From: Chloroflexota bacterium
Lineage (GTDB): Bacteria; Chloroflexota; UBA11872
Reading direction: 5' to 3'
Length of the DNA: 64,000 nt
Assembly (NCBI GenBank): GCA_026706485.1
Contig: JAPOYR010000011.1
Location: 124,001-188,000 of the forward strand
In this document: positions 32,096 through 40,305 of the stretch, one piece after another
How positions within the stretch are numbered: position 1 is the first letter of the stretch
How the letters are laid out: every line of letters starts with the position of its first letter
Translations under genes and position numbers: made by a program
Notes under the pieces: generated by a model
Databases searched by the model: none
What the model was told of the DNA's origin: nothing
Seen by the model: only the letters and a program-made list of their open reading frames with translations

Positions 32096-33336
32096 GAGGC
32101 GTACCCTCTGGTGGCCCAGCGTCTCGGAGCATTTGCGTCAACGACCCGCGTCCCGGCAGTCCGCGCGACCTGCTGAACCGCCAGTACGTCGTCGTCATCG
32201 CCGCCATGTCGATCGGCGTGGCGGGCTGGCTGCCGGTCAACAACTTTCTCTCGCTCTTCGTGCGGGACGAGCTTGGCGGCGACTTGCTGGGCGCCGCCTT
32301 GTTGCTGATCGCCATTCAGGGCGGCACGGCGACGCTAGGTCTCGCAGGCGGTCTGTGGATACACCGGGTCGGCAGCCGCTGGACCTATGCGCTGGGGCTG
32401 GCCGGCATGACGGCGTTCGTGCTCGTGATGACGGTTGCGGCCGGCGCCGCCGTCGTACTGGTCGCGGCGCCGTTCCTGGGCGTAGCGCTGGCGTTGCACT
32501 GGGCCGGATCGCAGACCTACGTGCTGGAGGTGTCGCCCGCGGCCCGCCGCGGGCTTGCCACCGGGATCATGAGCTTCGCCATCATCGCCGCGCCGGGGAT
32601 TGCCGGCATTGCCTTTGGGCAAATCGCCGAGAGCGCCGGACTTCGGGCGATGACCGGGGTCGCCGGCGGAATGATCGGCGGGGCGCTGCTCCTGGTGGCG
32701 CTCTTCCTGCCGTCCACCACACGTCGTCAACGCGGACCAAGCCGCTCCGCCGGTGACGTGTTTCACGCGCTGCGCACCGTTCCGGCTCTCGCCATGGTGG
32801 CGGCTCGGTCCGGAACGACCGTCGCCTTCGGCGTGATCGTGTTGCTGACGGGTCCCAAGCTGGTGGCCGCCGGCGGCGACCTGCGCTCGGTTGGGCTATT
32901 CACGCTGGTCAGCGCGTTGGGCGGCGCGGTCGCGCAGATCGGCATCGGCCGGCTCTCGGACGCCATCGGGCGGACGGCCATATTCGCGCTATCGCTGGTC
33001 GTCGGCGCCGGCGCGGCCATAGGCTTTGCGCTGGCCGACGACGTGGTCGCCTTGCTCACGCTCTCCGGCGTGATCTACCTCGCGTTCGGGACGCACCAAA
33101 CGGTGCTCCCGGCGATCGCCGGCGACATCTCACGCCCCGGCCAGTTGGGCACCATGATGACCTTGCAGACCAGCGCCTTCGCGCTGGGCATGATGTTCGG
33201 CGCGGGCGCCACGGCGGCCCTTGCGGCCACGGCGCCCGACGCGGCGTTCTACGTCGGCGCCGCGGGCATGGGCGTGGCGCTGGCGGTGACGCCCTGGCTG
33301 CGGCCTAGGCCTACAGGTGCATCACCACCATCTTGA
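32047..33336 (+). CDS. Major facilitator superfamily transporter
   Basis: About 390-429 residues depending on the start. GTG 32047 and GTG 32083 are both possible, and the first membrane helix begins near 32190. Twelve helices can be drawn. The cytoplasmic loop between helices 2 and 3 carries 'GGLWIHRVGSRWTYALG', a degenerate MFS motif A, and the second half has 'GRLSDAIGRTAIFALS', a much better copy of motif A. It is a proton- or solute-driven transporter of unknown substrate. The 3' end overlaps the opposing aldehyde dehydrogenase gene by 26 bases. Confidence 0.8.
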   Translation: MPGCSPGSDADRVAAARGVPSGGPASRSICVNDPRPGSPRDLLNRQYVVVIAAMSIGVAGWLPVNNFLSLFVRDELGGDLLGAALLLIAIQGGTATLGLAGGLWIHRVGSRWTYALGLAGMTAFVLVMTVAAGAAVVLVAAPFLGVALALHWAGSQTYVLEVSPAARRGLATGIMSFAIIAAPGIAGIAFGQIAESAGLRAMTGVAGGMIGGALLLVALFLPSTTRRQRGPSRSAGDVFHALRTVPALAMVAARSGTTVAFGVIVLLTGPKLVAAGGDLRSVGLFTLVSALGGAVAQIGIGRLSDAIGRTAIFALSLVVGAGAAIGFALADDVVALLTLSGVIYLAFGTHQTVLPAIAGDISRPGQLGTMMTLQTSAFALGMMFGAGATAALAATAPDAAFYVGAAGMGVALAVTPWLRPRPTGASPPS

Positions 33337-34723
33337 GCTCGGTCATTTCCTCGACGGCGTACTTCGGGCCTTCCTTGCCGAGGCCGCTGTCCTTCACGCC
33401 GCCATAGGGCATCAGGTCGGTGCGCCACTGGGTGCCCCAGTTGATGTGGATGTTGCCCGAGTCCACGTCGCGGATGAATCGCATGGCCGAGTCGAGGCTC
33501 TCGGTGAAGATCGAGGCGCTGAGACCGTAGTTGGAGTCGTTGGAGATCGCGATGGCCTCCTCGATGTCCGCCACGCGCGTGACGCCGACGGCCGGCCCGA
33601 ACAGCTCGTCGCAGGAGAGCCGCATGTCCGGCGAGACGTTGGTCACGAGCGTCGGCTCGAACATCTGGCCGTTGCGGCCGCCGCCCACCAGCACCTCCGC
33701 GCCGCCCGCCTGGGCCTCGTCGATCCACTCGCCGACGCGCACGGCGTCGCTCTCGCGAATCATGGGGCCCATGCCCGTGGACTCGTTGAGCGGGTCGCCG
33801 GTGGCGATGGCTTCAACCTTGGGCTTGAGCGCGTCGATCAGATCGCCGTAGACGGAGCCGGTCGCCAGCAGACGCTGGGTCGAAATGCACACCTGGCCGG
33901 CGTTCGCGAACGCCGTCTGCGGCAGAACCTCCGCCACCTTGTCGAGGTCGGCGTCGGGCATCACGATCGCCGCCGAGTTGGACCCCAGCTCCATCGTGAC
34001 CTTCTTGATGCCGGCGGCCTTGCAGATGCGCTCGCCGATGTCGCGGCTGCCGGTGAACGTCACTTTGCGCACGCGCGGGTCGGACACCAGTGCGTCGCCG
34101 ATCTCCGAGCCCGGACCCGTGATGATGTGCACCGCCTCTTCCGGCACGCCGGCCTCGAGCAGCAGCTCGATCACGCGCACGCCCATCAGCGGGGTGTCGG
34201 TGGCCGGCTTGACGACCACGGCATTGCCCGCCGCAATCGCGGGGCCGACCTTGTGGCAGACCAGGTGCAACGGGAAGTTGAATGGACACACTGCGGCCAC
34301 GACCCCACAGGGCACGCGCACGGTGAATCCGAACTTGTCCTTCACGCCCGGGCCACCGTCGAGCGGGATCACCTCGGCGCCGAGGCGCTTGGCCTCCTCG
34401 GCGGACAGGTACAGGATCTCGGCAGCGCGAGAGACCTCGAAGCGGGCCTCCGAGATGATCTTGCCCTCTTCCTGGGTCAGCATGCGCGCCAGCGACTCCT
34501 GGTCACGCAAGATCAGATCGCCCGCCCGATGCAGGATCTCGTAGCGCTCGAACCCGGTCAGCTCGGCCATGACTTTGGCGCCGCGCTCGGCGCTCGCCAG
34601 CGCGCGGTCGACGTCATCCGCCGAGCCACGGGGCACGGTGTCCACCACCGACCCGTCGTACGGGTTCAGCACGTCAATCGAGTCGCGACCATTCGTCCAC
34701 TGACCCGCCACATACATCTTCAT
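33311..34723 (-). CDS. NAD(P)-dependent aldehyde dehydrogenase
   Basis: 470 residues, the standard ALDH length. Motifs: 'VAAVCPFNFPLHLVCHKVGPAIAAGNAVVVKPA' around 135-167 (Asn transition-state and cofactor binding), 'VTFTGSRDIGERI' (cofactor), 'VTMELGSNSAAIV' (catalytic Glu) and 'AGQVCISTQRLLA' (catalytic Cys). The C-terminal 'GGVKDSGLGKEGPKYAVEEMTE' is also typical. It oxidises an aldehyde to the acid; related sequences include lactaldehyde, succinate semialdehyde and non-phosphorylating glyceraldehyde-3-phosphate dehydrogenases. A single-gene unit upstream of, and divergent from, the respiratory island. Confidence 0.93.
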   Translation of the reverse strand: MKMYVAGQWTNGRDSIDVLNPYDGSVVDTVPRGSADDVDRALASAERGAKVMAELTGFERYEILHRAGDLILRDQESLARMLTQEEGKIISEARFEVSRAAEILYLSAEEAKRLGAEVIPLDGGPGVKDKFGFTVRVPCGVVAAVCPFNFPLHLVCHKVGPAIAAGNAVVVKPATDTPLMGVRVIELLLEAGVPEEAVHIITGPGSEIGDALVSDPRVRKVTFTGSRDIGERICKAAGIKKVTMELGSNSAAIVMPDADLDKVAEVLPQTAFANAGQVCISTQRLLATGSVYGDLIDALKPKVEAIATGDPLNESTGMGPMIRESDAVRVGEWIDEAQAGGAEVLVGGGRNGQMFEPTLVTNVSPDMRLSCDELFGPAVGVTRVADIEEAIAISNDSNYGLSASIFTESLDSAMRFIRDVDSGNIHINWGTQWRTDLMPYGGVKDSGLGKEGPKYAVEEMTELKMVVMHL

Positions 34724-34870
34724 CAGGCGTCATCCCATGGCAATCGGATCCGATAGCGAATGGTGGCACATGTACGGGCCGCGCGCCGCCCCGCACACCT
34801 ACCCGGCAGGCGGTCGACTGCTTGCAGCCCGCCTGCATTTGTGAAACATTTTGCAAACGGTGCAGAACGC

Positions 34871-34876
34871 TAGGTT
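34871..34876 (+). promoter_or_regulatory. Candidate -10 (TAGGTT) of the ACIII operon
   Basis: TAGGTT preceded by TTTTGC at 16 bases (34849-34854), about 130 bases before the first recognised operon gene and 10 bases before a 40-codon ORF. The region 34845-34870 is relatively AT-rich for this window. Confidence 0.45.
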
Positions 34877-34886
34877 CAGGGCACTG

Positions 34887-35009
34887 ATGTGGTCTCGCGC
34901 CGCATCTCCCGCACGCAGCTTCCTGAGCGACGCTCGCGTGCCGCTACGCACACTCTTGGACAACTGCGCCGGTTGCGCGCGCTCGCATGAGGCGGTGGTG
35001 TGGAGCTAA
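34887..35009 (+). CDS. Possible 40-aa leader peptide with a CxxC motif
   Basis: ATG 34887 to TAA 35009. The C-terminal part reads LLDNCAGCARSHEAVVWS, with CxxC but no CxxCH heme motif. It follows the candidate -10 closely and overlaps the start of the 98-aa gene by 10 bases, so its translation could control the operon. No ribosome site and no recognised family: speculative. Confidence 0.3.
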   Translation: MWSRAASPARSFLSDARVPLRTLLDNCAGCARSHEAVVWS

Positions 35010-35296
35010 GGGAGCTCACCGCGAGCGACTGGGCCCAGTTGACCGAGTTGAACGTGCATCTCTGGATTCTGGCGGCCGTGCTCATTGGAACCGGGCTGGT
35101 GTACGCGCTGGCCCATGCCCTGATTCCGTCGCTGGTGCTTACCGGCGACATCGAGCCACAGCATGGGCGCATGATGCGCGCGCCGCTTTACGCCGTCATG
35201 ACCGCCGGTCTCGGCGCTCTGACGGCCATCATCATCAAGGCCACGCTGCTGGCCCTGGACTTTCTCCCGACGTTGCTCCCGCGGCTGGCCATTTGA
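35000..35296 (+). CDS. Small two-helix membrane protein at the head of the ACIII operon
   Basis: 98 residues with a GTG start. Two predicted membrane helices, about 21-43 (WILAAVLIGTGLVYALAHALI) and about 62-86 (LYAVMTAGLGALTAIIIKATLLAL), joined by a polar loop with TGDIEPQHGRMM. I do not recognise it from sequence. Its stop abuts the actA start (TGA then GTG). Position suggests a small ACIII subunit or assembly factor; the small membrane subunit ActG of filamentous phototrophs is a possible analogue, but I see no clear similarity. Confidence 0.65.
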   Translation: MELRELTASDWAQLTELNVHLWILAAVLIGTGLVYALAHALIPSLVLTGDIEPQHGRMMRAPLYAVMTAGLGALTAIIIKATLLALDFLPTLLPRLAI

Positions 35297-35926
35297 GTGT
35301 TGGACTCATTCCGGGCGCTCCTACCTCGCCTCTCCCCGAAGCAGTTGATCGTCATCAGCGGCCTCGGGGCCGTGCTGGGCGGCGGCGCCATTGCGCCGGT
35401 CATCCTGCTGATCGTGCTTGGGGCCATGGGCGGAACCATCACCGGGCCGCCGGAGCAGCCGATCGCGTTCGACCACGCCGTGCACGCCGGCAAGGCCGGC
35501 ATCGCCTGCGAGTTCTGTCACCGCGGCATCCCGGTCGTCGAAAACACAGCGACCGCGCTGGGTACGCCGGTTTCCGCCGCGGCCACCATCCCTTCCGTGG
35601 AGCAGTGCATGTTCTGCCACTCGGTGGTCGCCACCGAGAGTCCCGAGGTGCAGAAGATTCGCGCCGCGTGGGAGACCGGCACCCCCATCGAGTGGATTCG
35701 AGTACACCGCCTCCCGGACCACGTGGACTTCGTGCACGACCCCCACATCCGCGCCTTGGCCGAAACCCATCCGAGCTTCAGCACGGCGCAGATTTGCGCG
35801 ACGTGTCACGGCGACGTGGCGTCCATGACCGAGGTCGAGCAGGTGCGGGCGCTCAACATGGGCGACTGCCAGGGCTGCCACCGCGAGAACAGCGCCCCGC
35901 TGGATTGCGCGGTATGTCACAAATGA
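35297..35926 (+). CDS. actA: Alternative complex III subunit ActA, pentaheme cytochrome c
   Basis: 209 residues with an N-terminal membrane anchor (about 17-45) and five CxxCH heme sites at Cys71, Cys104, Cys167, Cys191 and Cys204 (CEFCH, CMFCH, CATCH, CQGCH, CAVCH). Additional histidines in 'IAFDHAVHAGKAG', 'VHRLPDHVDFVHDPH' and elsewhere can serve as sixth ligands. This is the layout of ActA, which passes electrons from the ActB/C core to the monoheme ActE or a soluble carrier. GTG start immediately after the preceding stop. Heme attachment requires the Ccm genes located 8 kb downstream. Confidence 0.93.
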   Translation: MLDSFRALLPRLSPKQLIVISGLGAVLGGGAIAPVILLIVLGAMGGTITGPPEQPIAFDHAVHAGKAGIACEFCHRGIPVVENTATALGTPVSAAATIPSVEQCMFCHSVVATESPEVQKIRAAWETGTPIEWIRVHRLPDHVDFVHDPHIRALAETHPSFSTAQICATCHGDVASMTEVEQVRALNMGDCQGCHRENSAPLDCAVCHK

Positions 35927-35939
35927 TCGAGGCCAGGCG

Positions 35940-38144
35940 ATGAGCGGAATCGCACGACGTCGATTTCTCACCGGTGCGGCGGCGCTGGCCGGCGGCGCCA
36001 CCGTGGTCGCCTGCGCGGCGCCCGAGCGCGAATCGCGCGTGCAGAGCTTCGTGCACTCGCCCGAGCAGACCCTGCCCGGCCAGGAGCTGTGGTTCGCCAC
36101 CGCCTGCGCCCATTCCACGGGCGGCAACAGCGTGGTGGTACGCACGGTGGATGGCCGCGCCAAGAAGGTGGAGGGCACGAAGGGCTTCCCGGTCAACCTG
36201 GGCAAGACCAACGTGCGTGGGCAGGCAGGCGTCCAATCGCTGTACAACCCGGACCGGCTCAAGACCCCCCTGCGCCGGCGTGGCACGCGCGGCGAGGGCC
36301 GGTTCGAGGCCATCGGCTGGCCCGAGGCGCTCGATCTGCTGACGGAGAACTTTGGCTCCGCGAAGAATCCGCTTGTCGTCACCGGGCCGATCAGCGGCAC
36401 GCGCCTGCACGTGCTGGCGCAATTCCTCGCCAACAGCGAAGGCCGTCACCTTGTCTACGAGGCGCAGGACACGACCACCATCCGCGAAGCCGCGCGGCTG
36501 ATATTCGGCTACACCCAGCTGCCGCACTTCGACATCGCCAACGCGGGGGCGGTCCTCTCGTTCGGCGCGGACTTCTTGGGCACGTGGCTGTCGCCCGTCC
36601 ACTACAGCACCGCCTACGGCAAGTTCCGCGAGGAGCCCAAGCGGGGCCGGTTGATCCAGATCGAGTCCCACATGTCGCTGACCGGAGCCAACGCGGACCG
36701 GTGGATTTATGTCAATCCGGGACACGAAGGCGCGCTGGCGCTCAGCATCGCCCAGGTCATTGCCGCCGAGAACCTGACCGGCGACGACCGCTGGTTCGAT
36801 CCGGTCAACGCCGTGGGCGGCATTGACGCCCTCAACGCCTATGCGCCCGAGCTGACGGCGGCGCGCACCGGCGTGGCGCCCGACACCGTGCGCGAGATCG
36901 CGCGGGACTTCGCCACCCATCCGCCCGCGCTGGCCATCGCCGGCGGCGCCGCGCTCGCCCAGACCAACGGCCTCGACAACGCCGCGGCCGCCTTGCTGCT
37001 CAACCGCATCGTCGGGAGCGCCGGTGCGGCAGGCGGCGTGCGACCAAATCCCGCCGCCCCGGCGGCGGTGCCGGCTGCGGCGGCGGGAACGCCGTTCAAC
37101 CAATGGGGCGCGCTGGCTACCGGGCTACTCGACGGCAGCGAGGAAATCGACGCAGCCTTCTTCTATGACGTCGATCCGGTCTACGGATTGCCCGCGTCAA
37201 CGCGCTTCGCGGACGCCCTCGGCAAGATGTCGTTCGTGGTCGGCATGGGCACGTTCCTCAACGAGACGCTCGCGCGCGCCGACCTGGTGCTACCCGCCAC
37301 CCATCCCTTCGAGGAATGGGGCGACTATGTGGCCGATCCCGCGCCCAACATGCAGGTCGTCGGCTACCAGCAGCCCGTGGTCACCTCGTGGACCAATGCG
37401 CGCAGCTTTGGCGACGTGATGCTGGCGTTGACCTCGGAGCTCTTCCCCGACGCGCCGCCGCCCTGGACGACCATGCGCGACGCCGTCCGCGACGGCGCCC
37501 AGGCGCTGATCGGCCAAGATGGCTTCGACCGCGGCTGGATCGAGCTGCTGCGCACCGGCGGTCGATGGCAGGACGGAGAAGGCCGCGAGGCCCAGGCCGA
37601 CCAGCCCGATTGGCACATCGGCCTGCTGGCCGAGCCGGCGTTTGCCGGCGACACCACGGAGTTCGATCTGCACCTCATGCCCTTCGAGAACGTGGCGTTT
37701 GGCGCCGGCAGCGAGTCGGCAAACCCCTGGCTGCAGGCCACGCCCGACCCGCTGACGACCGTCACCTGGACGACCTGGGCCGAGCTGAACCCGGCGACGG
37801 CCCAGCGCCTGGGCGTGAAACGCAACGATGTGGTGCACATCGACACGCCGAATGGCACGCTGCGGGCGCGCGTGTACGAATCGCCGGTGGCGCCGCCCAA
37901 TGTCGTGGCCGTCCCAATCGGGCAAGGCCGCGAGTTCGGCAGCCGGTGGAATGTCGATCGGGGAGCGAACGTCATGCAGACCCTGGCCGCCCAAGCCGTT
38001 GCCGGCTCCGGGTCGCTGGCCTGGGGAGCGACGCTGGCGCGCGTGCGACCGGCCGGCGAACACGAGCGGCTGCCAACACTTGAAGTCATCGAAGATCCGC
38101 GCAACGACGGGGAGGCGCCACCAGTGCGAGTAACCAGTGGCTAG
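35940..38144 (+). CDS. actB1: Alternative complex III subunit ActB, molybdopterin-oxidoreductase-like half (B1)
   Basis: 734 residues beginning with a twin-arginine signal (ARRRFLTGAAALAGGATVVAC). The body is related to MopB-family catalytic subunits but lacks the N-terminal 4Fe-4S cysteine cluster: the corresponding segment is 'LWFATACAHSTGGNSVVVRTVDGRAKKVEG' in pieces near 43-75. This agrees with ACIII, whose B1 domain holds no molybdenum. Later blocks resemble 'FFYDVDPVYGLP' and 'LVLPATHPFEEWGDYV' of the ACIII family. In Rhodothermus-type complexes B1 and B2 are fused; here they are separate genes overlapping by 8 bases. Confidence 0.9.
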   Translation: MSGIARRRFLTGAAALAGGATVVACAAPERESRVQSFVHSPEQTLPGQELWFATACAHSTGGNSVVVRTVDGRAKKVEGTKGFPVNLGKTNVRGQAGVQSLYNPDRLKTPLRRRGTRGEGRFEAIGWPEALDLLTENFGSAKNPLVVTGPISGTRLHVLAQFLANSEGRHLVYEAQDTTTIREAARLIFGYTQLPHFDIANAGAVLSFGADFLGTWLSPVHYSTAYGKFREEPKRGRLIQIESHMSLTGANADRWIYVNPGHEGALALSIAQVIAAENLTGDDRWFDPVNAVGGIDALNAYAPELTAARTGVAPDTVREIARDFATHPPALAIAGGAALAQTNGLDNAAAALLLNRIVGSAGAAGGVRPNPAAPAAVPAAAAGTPFNQWGALATGLLDGSEEIDAAFFYDVDPVYGLPASTRFADALGKMSFVVGMGTFLNETLARADLVLPATHPFEEWGDYVADPAPNMQVVGYQQPVVTSWTNARSFGDVMLALTSELFPDAPPPWTTMRDAVRDGAQALIGQDGFDRGWIELLRTGGRWQDGEGREAQADQPDWHIGLLAEPAFAGDTTEFDLHLMPFENVAFGAGSESANPWLQATPDPLTTVTWTTWAELNPATAQRLGVKRNDVVHIDTPNGTLRARVYESPVAPPNVVAVPIGQGREFGSRWNVDRGANVMQTLAAQAVAGSGSLAWGATLARVRPAGEHERLPTLEVIEDPRNDGEAPPVRVTSG

Positions 38145-38943
38145 CGCCACCGACACGGCAGAGCTTCCGGTGGTCGCAGCCGCCGCGACCCTGCCCACCG
38201 ACGATCCGCATCCGGAGACGGACGGGCATCGATGGGGCATGGTCATCGACGCCGACAAGTGCACCGGCTGCCAGGCCTGCGTGGTGGCCTGCCAGTCCGA
38301 GAACAACCTGGCCCTCAACGAAGAAAACCGCGTCATCGAGCGAAGGGCGAAGACCTGGATTCGCATCGAGCGCTACTGGGAAGGCGAATGGCCCAACGCC
38401 AAGGCGCGCTTCCTCCCCGTGCTCTGCCAGCACTGCGGCAACGCGCCCTGCGAGACGGTATGTCCCGTGTGGGCGACCTACCACAATCCCGACGGGCTGA
38501 ACGTGCAGGTCTACAACCGCTGCATCGGCACGCGGTTCTGCGCCAACGCCTGCCCTTACTCGGTGCGCTACTTCAATTTCTGGGAGCCCGAGTGGCCGTC
38601 GCCGATGGACCGGCAACTCAACCCGGACGTGACGGTTCGCACCAAAGGCATCGTCGAGAAGTGCACCTTCTGCATCCATCGCATCAATCGCACCAAGCGT
38701 CAGGCGGATCGCGACGGCCGACCGGTGGCCGACGGCGAGGTCGAGCCGGCGTGCGTGCAGGCATGCCCGACCACGGCGCTCGTATTCGGCGACTTGAACG
38801 ACTCGGACAGTAAGGTCAGCGAGCTGTCCCACTCCAAGCGCGCCTACTCGCTGCTGGATTCGCTCGGCACGGCCCCCGCCATCACCTACCTGAAGAAGGT
38901 TGATCCCAGCCACGTCGACGAGCATGAGGAGCACGGCCATTGA
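38137..38943 (+). CDS. actB2: Alternative complex III subunit ActB, iron-sulfur half (B2)
   Basis: 268 residues with a GTG start inside the B1 end. Four cluster motifs: Cys42-45-48-52 (CTGCQACVVAC), Cys97-100-105-109 (CQHCGNAPCETVC), Cys129/Thr132/Cys135/Cys139 (CIGTRFCANAC), and the last group KCTFCIH with ACVQACP. The Thr in the third motif replaces a cysteine and is the known ACIII sign of one 3Fe-4S cluster among three 4Fe-4S. It carries electrons from quinol oxidation in ActC towards the hemes. The C-terminus is Asp/Glu/His-rich (HVDEHEEHGH). Confidence 0.93.
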   Translation: MASATDTAELPVVAAAATLPTDDPHPETDGHRWGMVIDADKCTGCQACVVACQSENNLALNEENRVIERRAKTWIRIERYWEGEWPNAKARFLPVLCQHCGNAPCETVCPVWATYHNPDGLNVQVYNRCIGTRFCANACPYSVRYFNFWEPEWPSPMDRQLNPDVTVRTKGIVEKCTFCIHRINRTKRQADRDGRPVADGEVEPACVQACPTTALVFGDLNDSDSKVSELSHSKRAYSLLDSLGTAPAITYLKKVDPSHVDEHEEHGH

Positions 38944-40298
38944 TTAAGCCCGAAGCCGTCGGCCTCAGCTTGACGCTGCGCCCGCCGTATCGGCCGTCGA
39001 CCATCGCCATCAACCGCAAGAGTGCGGCGGTGGTTGGCGTGGGCCTGCTCGCGGCGCTCGGCGTAGTGATGTACGTGGTGAAGCTGTTCAACTGGGGGGA
39101 CCGGGCCGAGTGGGCCTATCCGGCGGCGATCACGCTGTTCGTGCTCTCAAGCGTGTCGGCCGCGCCGTTGGTCGCCTTTGCCTCGCGCATGGCGCGCGGC
39201 TATTGGGGTCTGCCAGCCCGTCGCGTCGTCGAGCTCTTCGCGCTCCCGTCGATGCTGCTATTCGCCCTGCTCATCCCAATCCTGGGCTCGCTCCCACCGT
39301 TCGAGCAGGACGGCGTCACGCGAGCGAATCTGTGGTTCGGGTGGGGCGGCGGCGCACCGTTTCTCACGGATCAGTTGGCCGTTTCGGTGATGCTGCTGGC
39401 GGGCGGCGCCCTCATGTGGTTCGCCGCCGTGCCCGATCTCGCCGGCCCACCCAGCCGAGTCCGCGCCATGCCGGCCTGGAAGCGCTTGCTGTTCCTGAAT
39501 TGGACCGGCACCAAGCGGCAGTGGATCGTCTTGCGCACGTCCATGCGCTGGATCAGCGCCTTCTACCTGATGATGTACGTCTTCGTCACGATGATCCTGA
39601 CCACGGATCTCGGCCAGAGCCTGCTGCCCGGCTGGCGATCGGGAATCTTCCCGGCCTATCACGTGATCACGTCCTTCCAGGGCGCGATCGCGCTCATCGT
39701 CATCACGCTGTTCCTGCTGCGCCGCTACGCGCCGAGCGTGGGCCAGTTCATCGGCGACGAGCAGGCCGCCAGCCTGGGCAAGTTCTTGCTGGCGCTGACG
39801 CTGTTCTGGTTCTACTTCTTCTGGTCGGACTTCCTGCTCGTCTGGTACGCGCGCCTGCCCAGCGAGGTGGCGGCCGTCCAGACCAACGTGGCGGTCACCT
39901 ACATCGTGCCCTTCCTCATCGCGATGTTCGGCCAATTCCTCATTCCCTTCGTCACGCTCATCTTCAACCCCATCCGCCGAAAGCTGGCGCGGCTGACCGC
40001 GGTGTCCGTCGTCGTACTGATCGGGCTGTTATTCGACCGAATCCGGCTGTTCGTGGCGTCGATGTCCAGTGAGAATCCGTTCTCGCATGGCCTGGCCGAG
40101 CTGCCGGAGCCGTACTACCCGAACGCGATCGACATTCTGTTCATGATCGGCGTGGTCGGCATGGTGGCCGCGATCTACCTATGGGTGCTGACACGCATCC
40201 CCACGCCCGGCGGCTGGGAGATGCGCGAAGGGGCCATGTACCGCCGGGAGCAGAAATACATGCACGCCGAAGTGCTCGTGCTCGGCAAGCCGGACTGA
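38940..40298 (+). CDS. actF: Alternative complex III membrane subunit ActF-like (NrfD superfamily)
   Basis: 452 residues with about ten membrane helices and a TTG start overlapping the B2 stop. ActF-like features include the 'YHVITSFQGAIALIVITLFLLRRYAP' helix and 'LGKFLLALTLFWFYFFWSDFLLVWYARLPSE' (written in parts near 275-305), typical of the second quinol:cytochrome c oxidoreductase membrane subunit. In the common ACIII order this gene comes last (A-B-C-D-E-F); here it lies before actC. The first 25 residues are a cytoplasmic segment. The C-terminal tail after the last helix carries 'GGWEMREGAMYRREQKY'. Confidence 0.8.
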   Translation: MIKPEAVGLSLTLRPPYRPSTIAINRKSAAVVGVGLLAALGVVMYVVKLFNWGDRAEWAYPAAITLFVLSSVSAAPLVAFASRMARGYWGLPARRVVELFALPSMLLFALLIPILGSLPPFEQDGVTRANLWFGWGGGAPFLTDQLAVSVMLLAGGALMWFAAVPDLAGPPSRVRAMPAWKRLLFLNWTGTKRQWIVLRTSMRWISAFYLMMYVFVTMILTTDLGQSLLPGWRSGIFPAYHVITSFQGAIALIVITLFLLRRYAPSVGQFIGDEQAASLGKFLLALTLFWFYFFWSDFLLVWYARLPSEVAAVQTNVAVTYIVPFLIAMFGQFLIPFVTLIFNPIRRKLARLTAVSVVVLIGLLFDRIRLFVASMSSENPFSHGLAELPEPYYPNAIDILFMIGVVGMVAAIYLWVLTRIPTPGGWEMREGAMYRREQKYMHAEVLVLGKPD

Positions 40299-40305
40299 TC
40301 CAGGC

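Noticed and set aside
35321-37103. Minus-strand frames opposite actA and actB1
   Set aside because: Both plus-strand genes carry unmistakable heme and ACIII motifs; the antisense frames are Arg/His/Ala-rich.
35940-38144. Functional molybdenum oxidoreductase
   Set aside because: The N-terminal cluster cysteines are missing and the context is ACIII, whose B subunit does not carry molybdenum.
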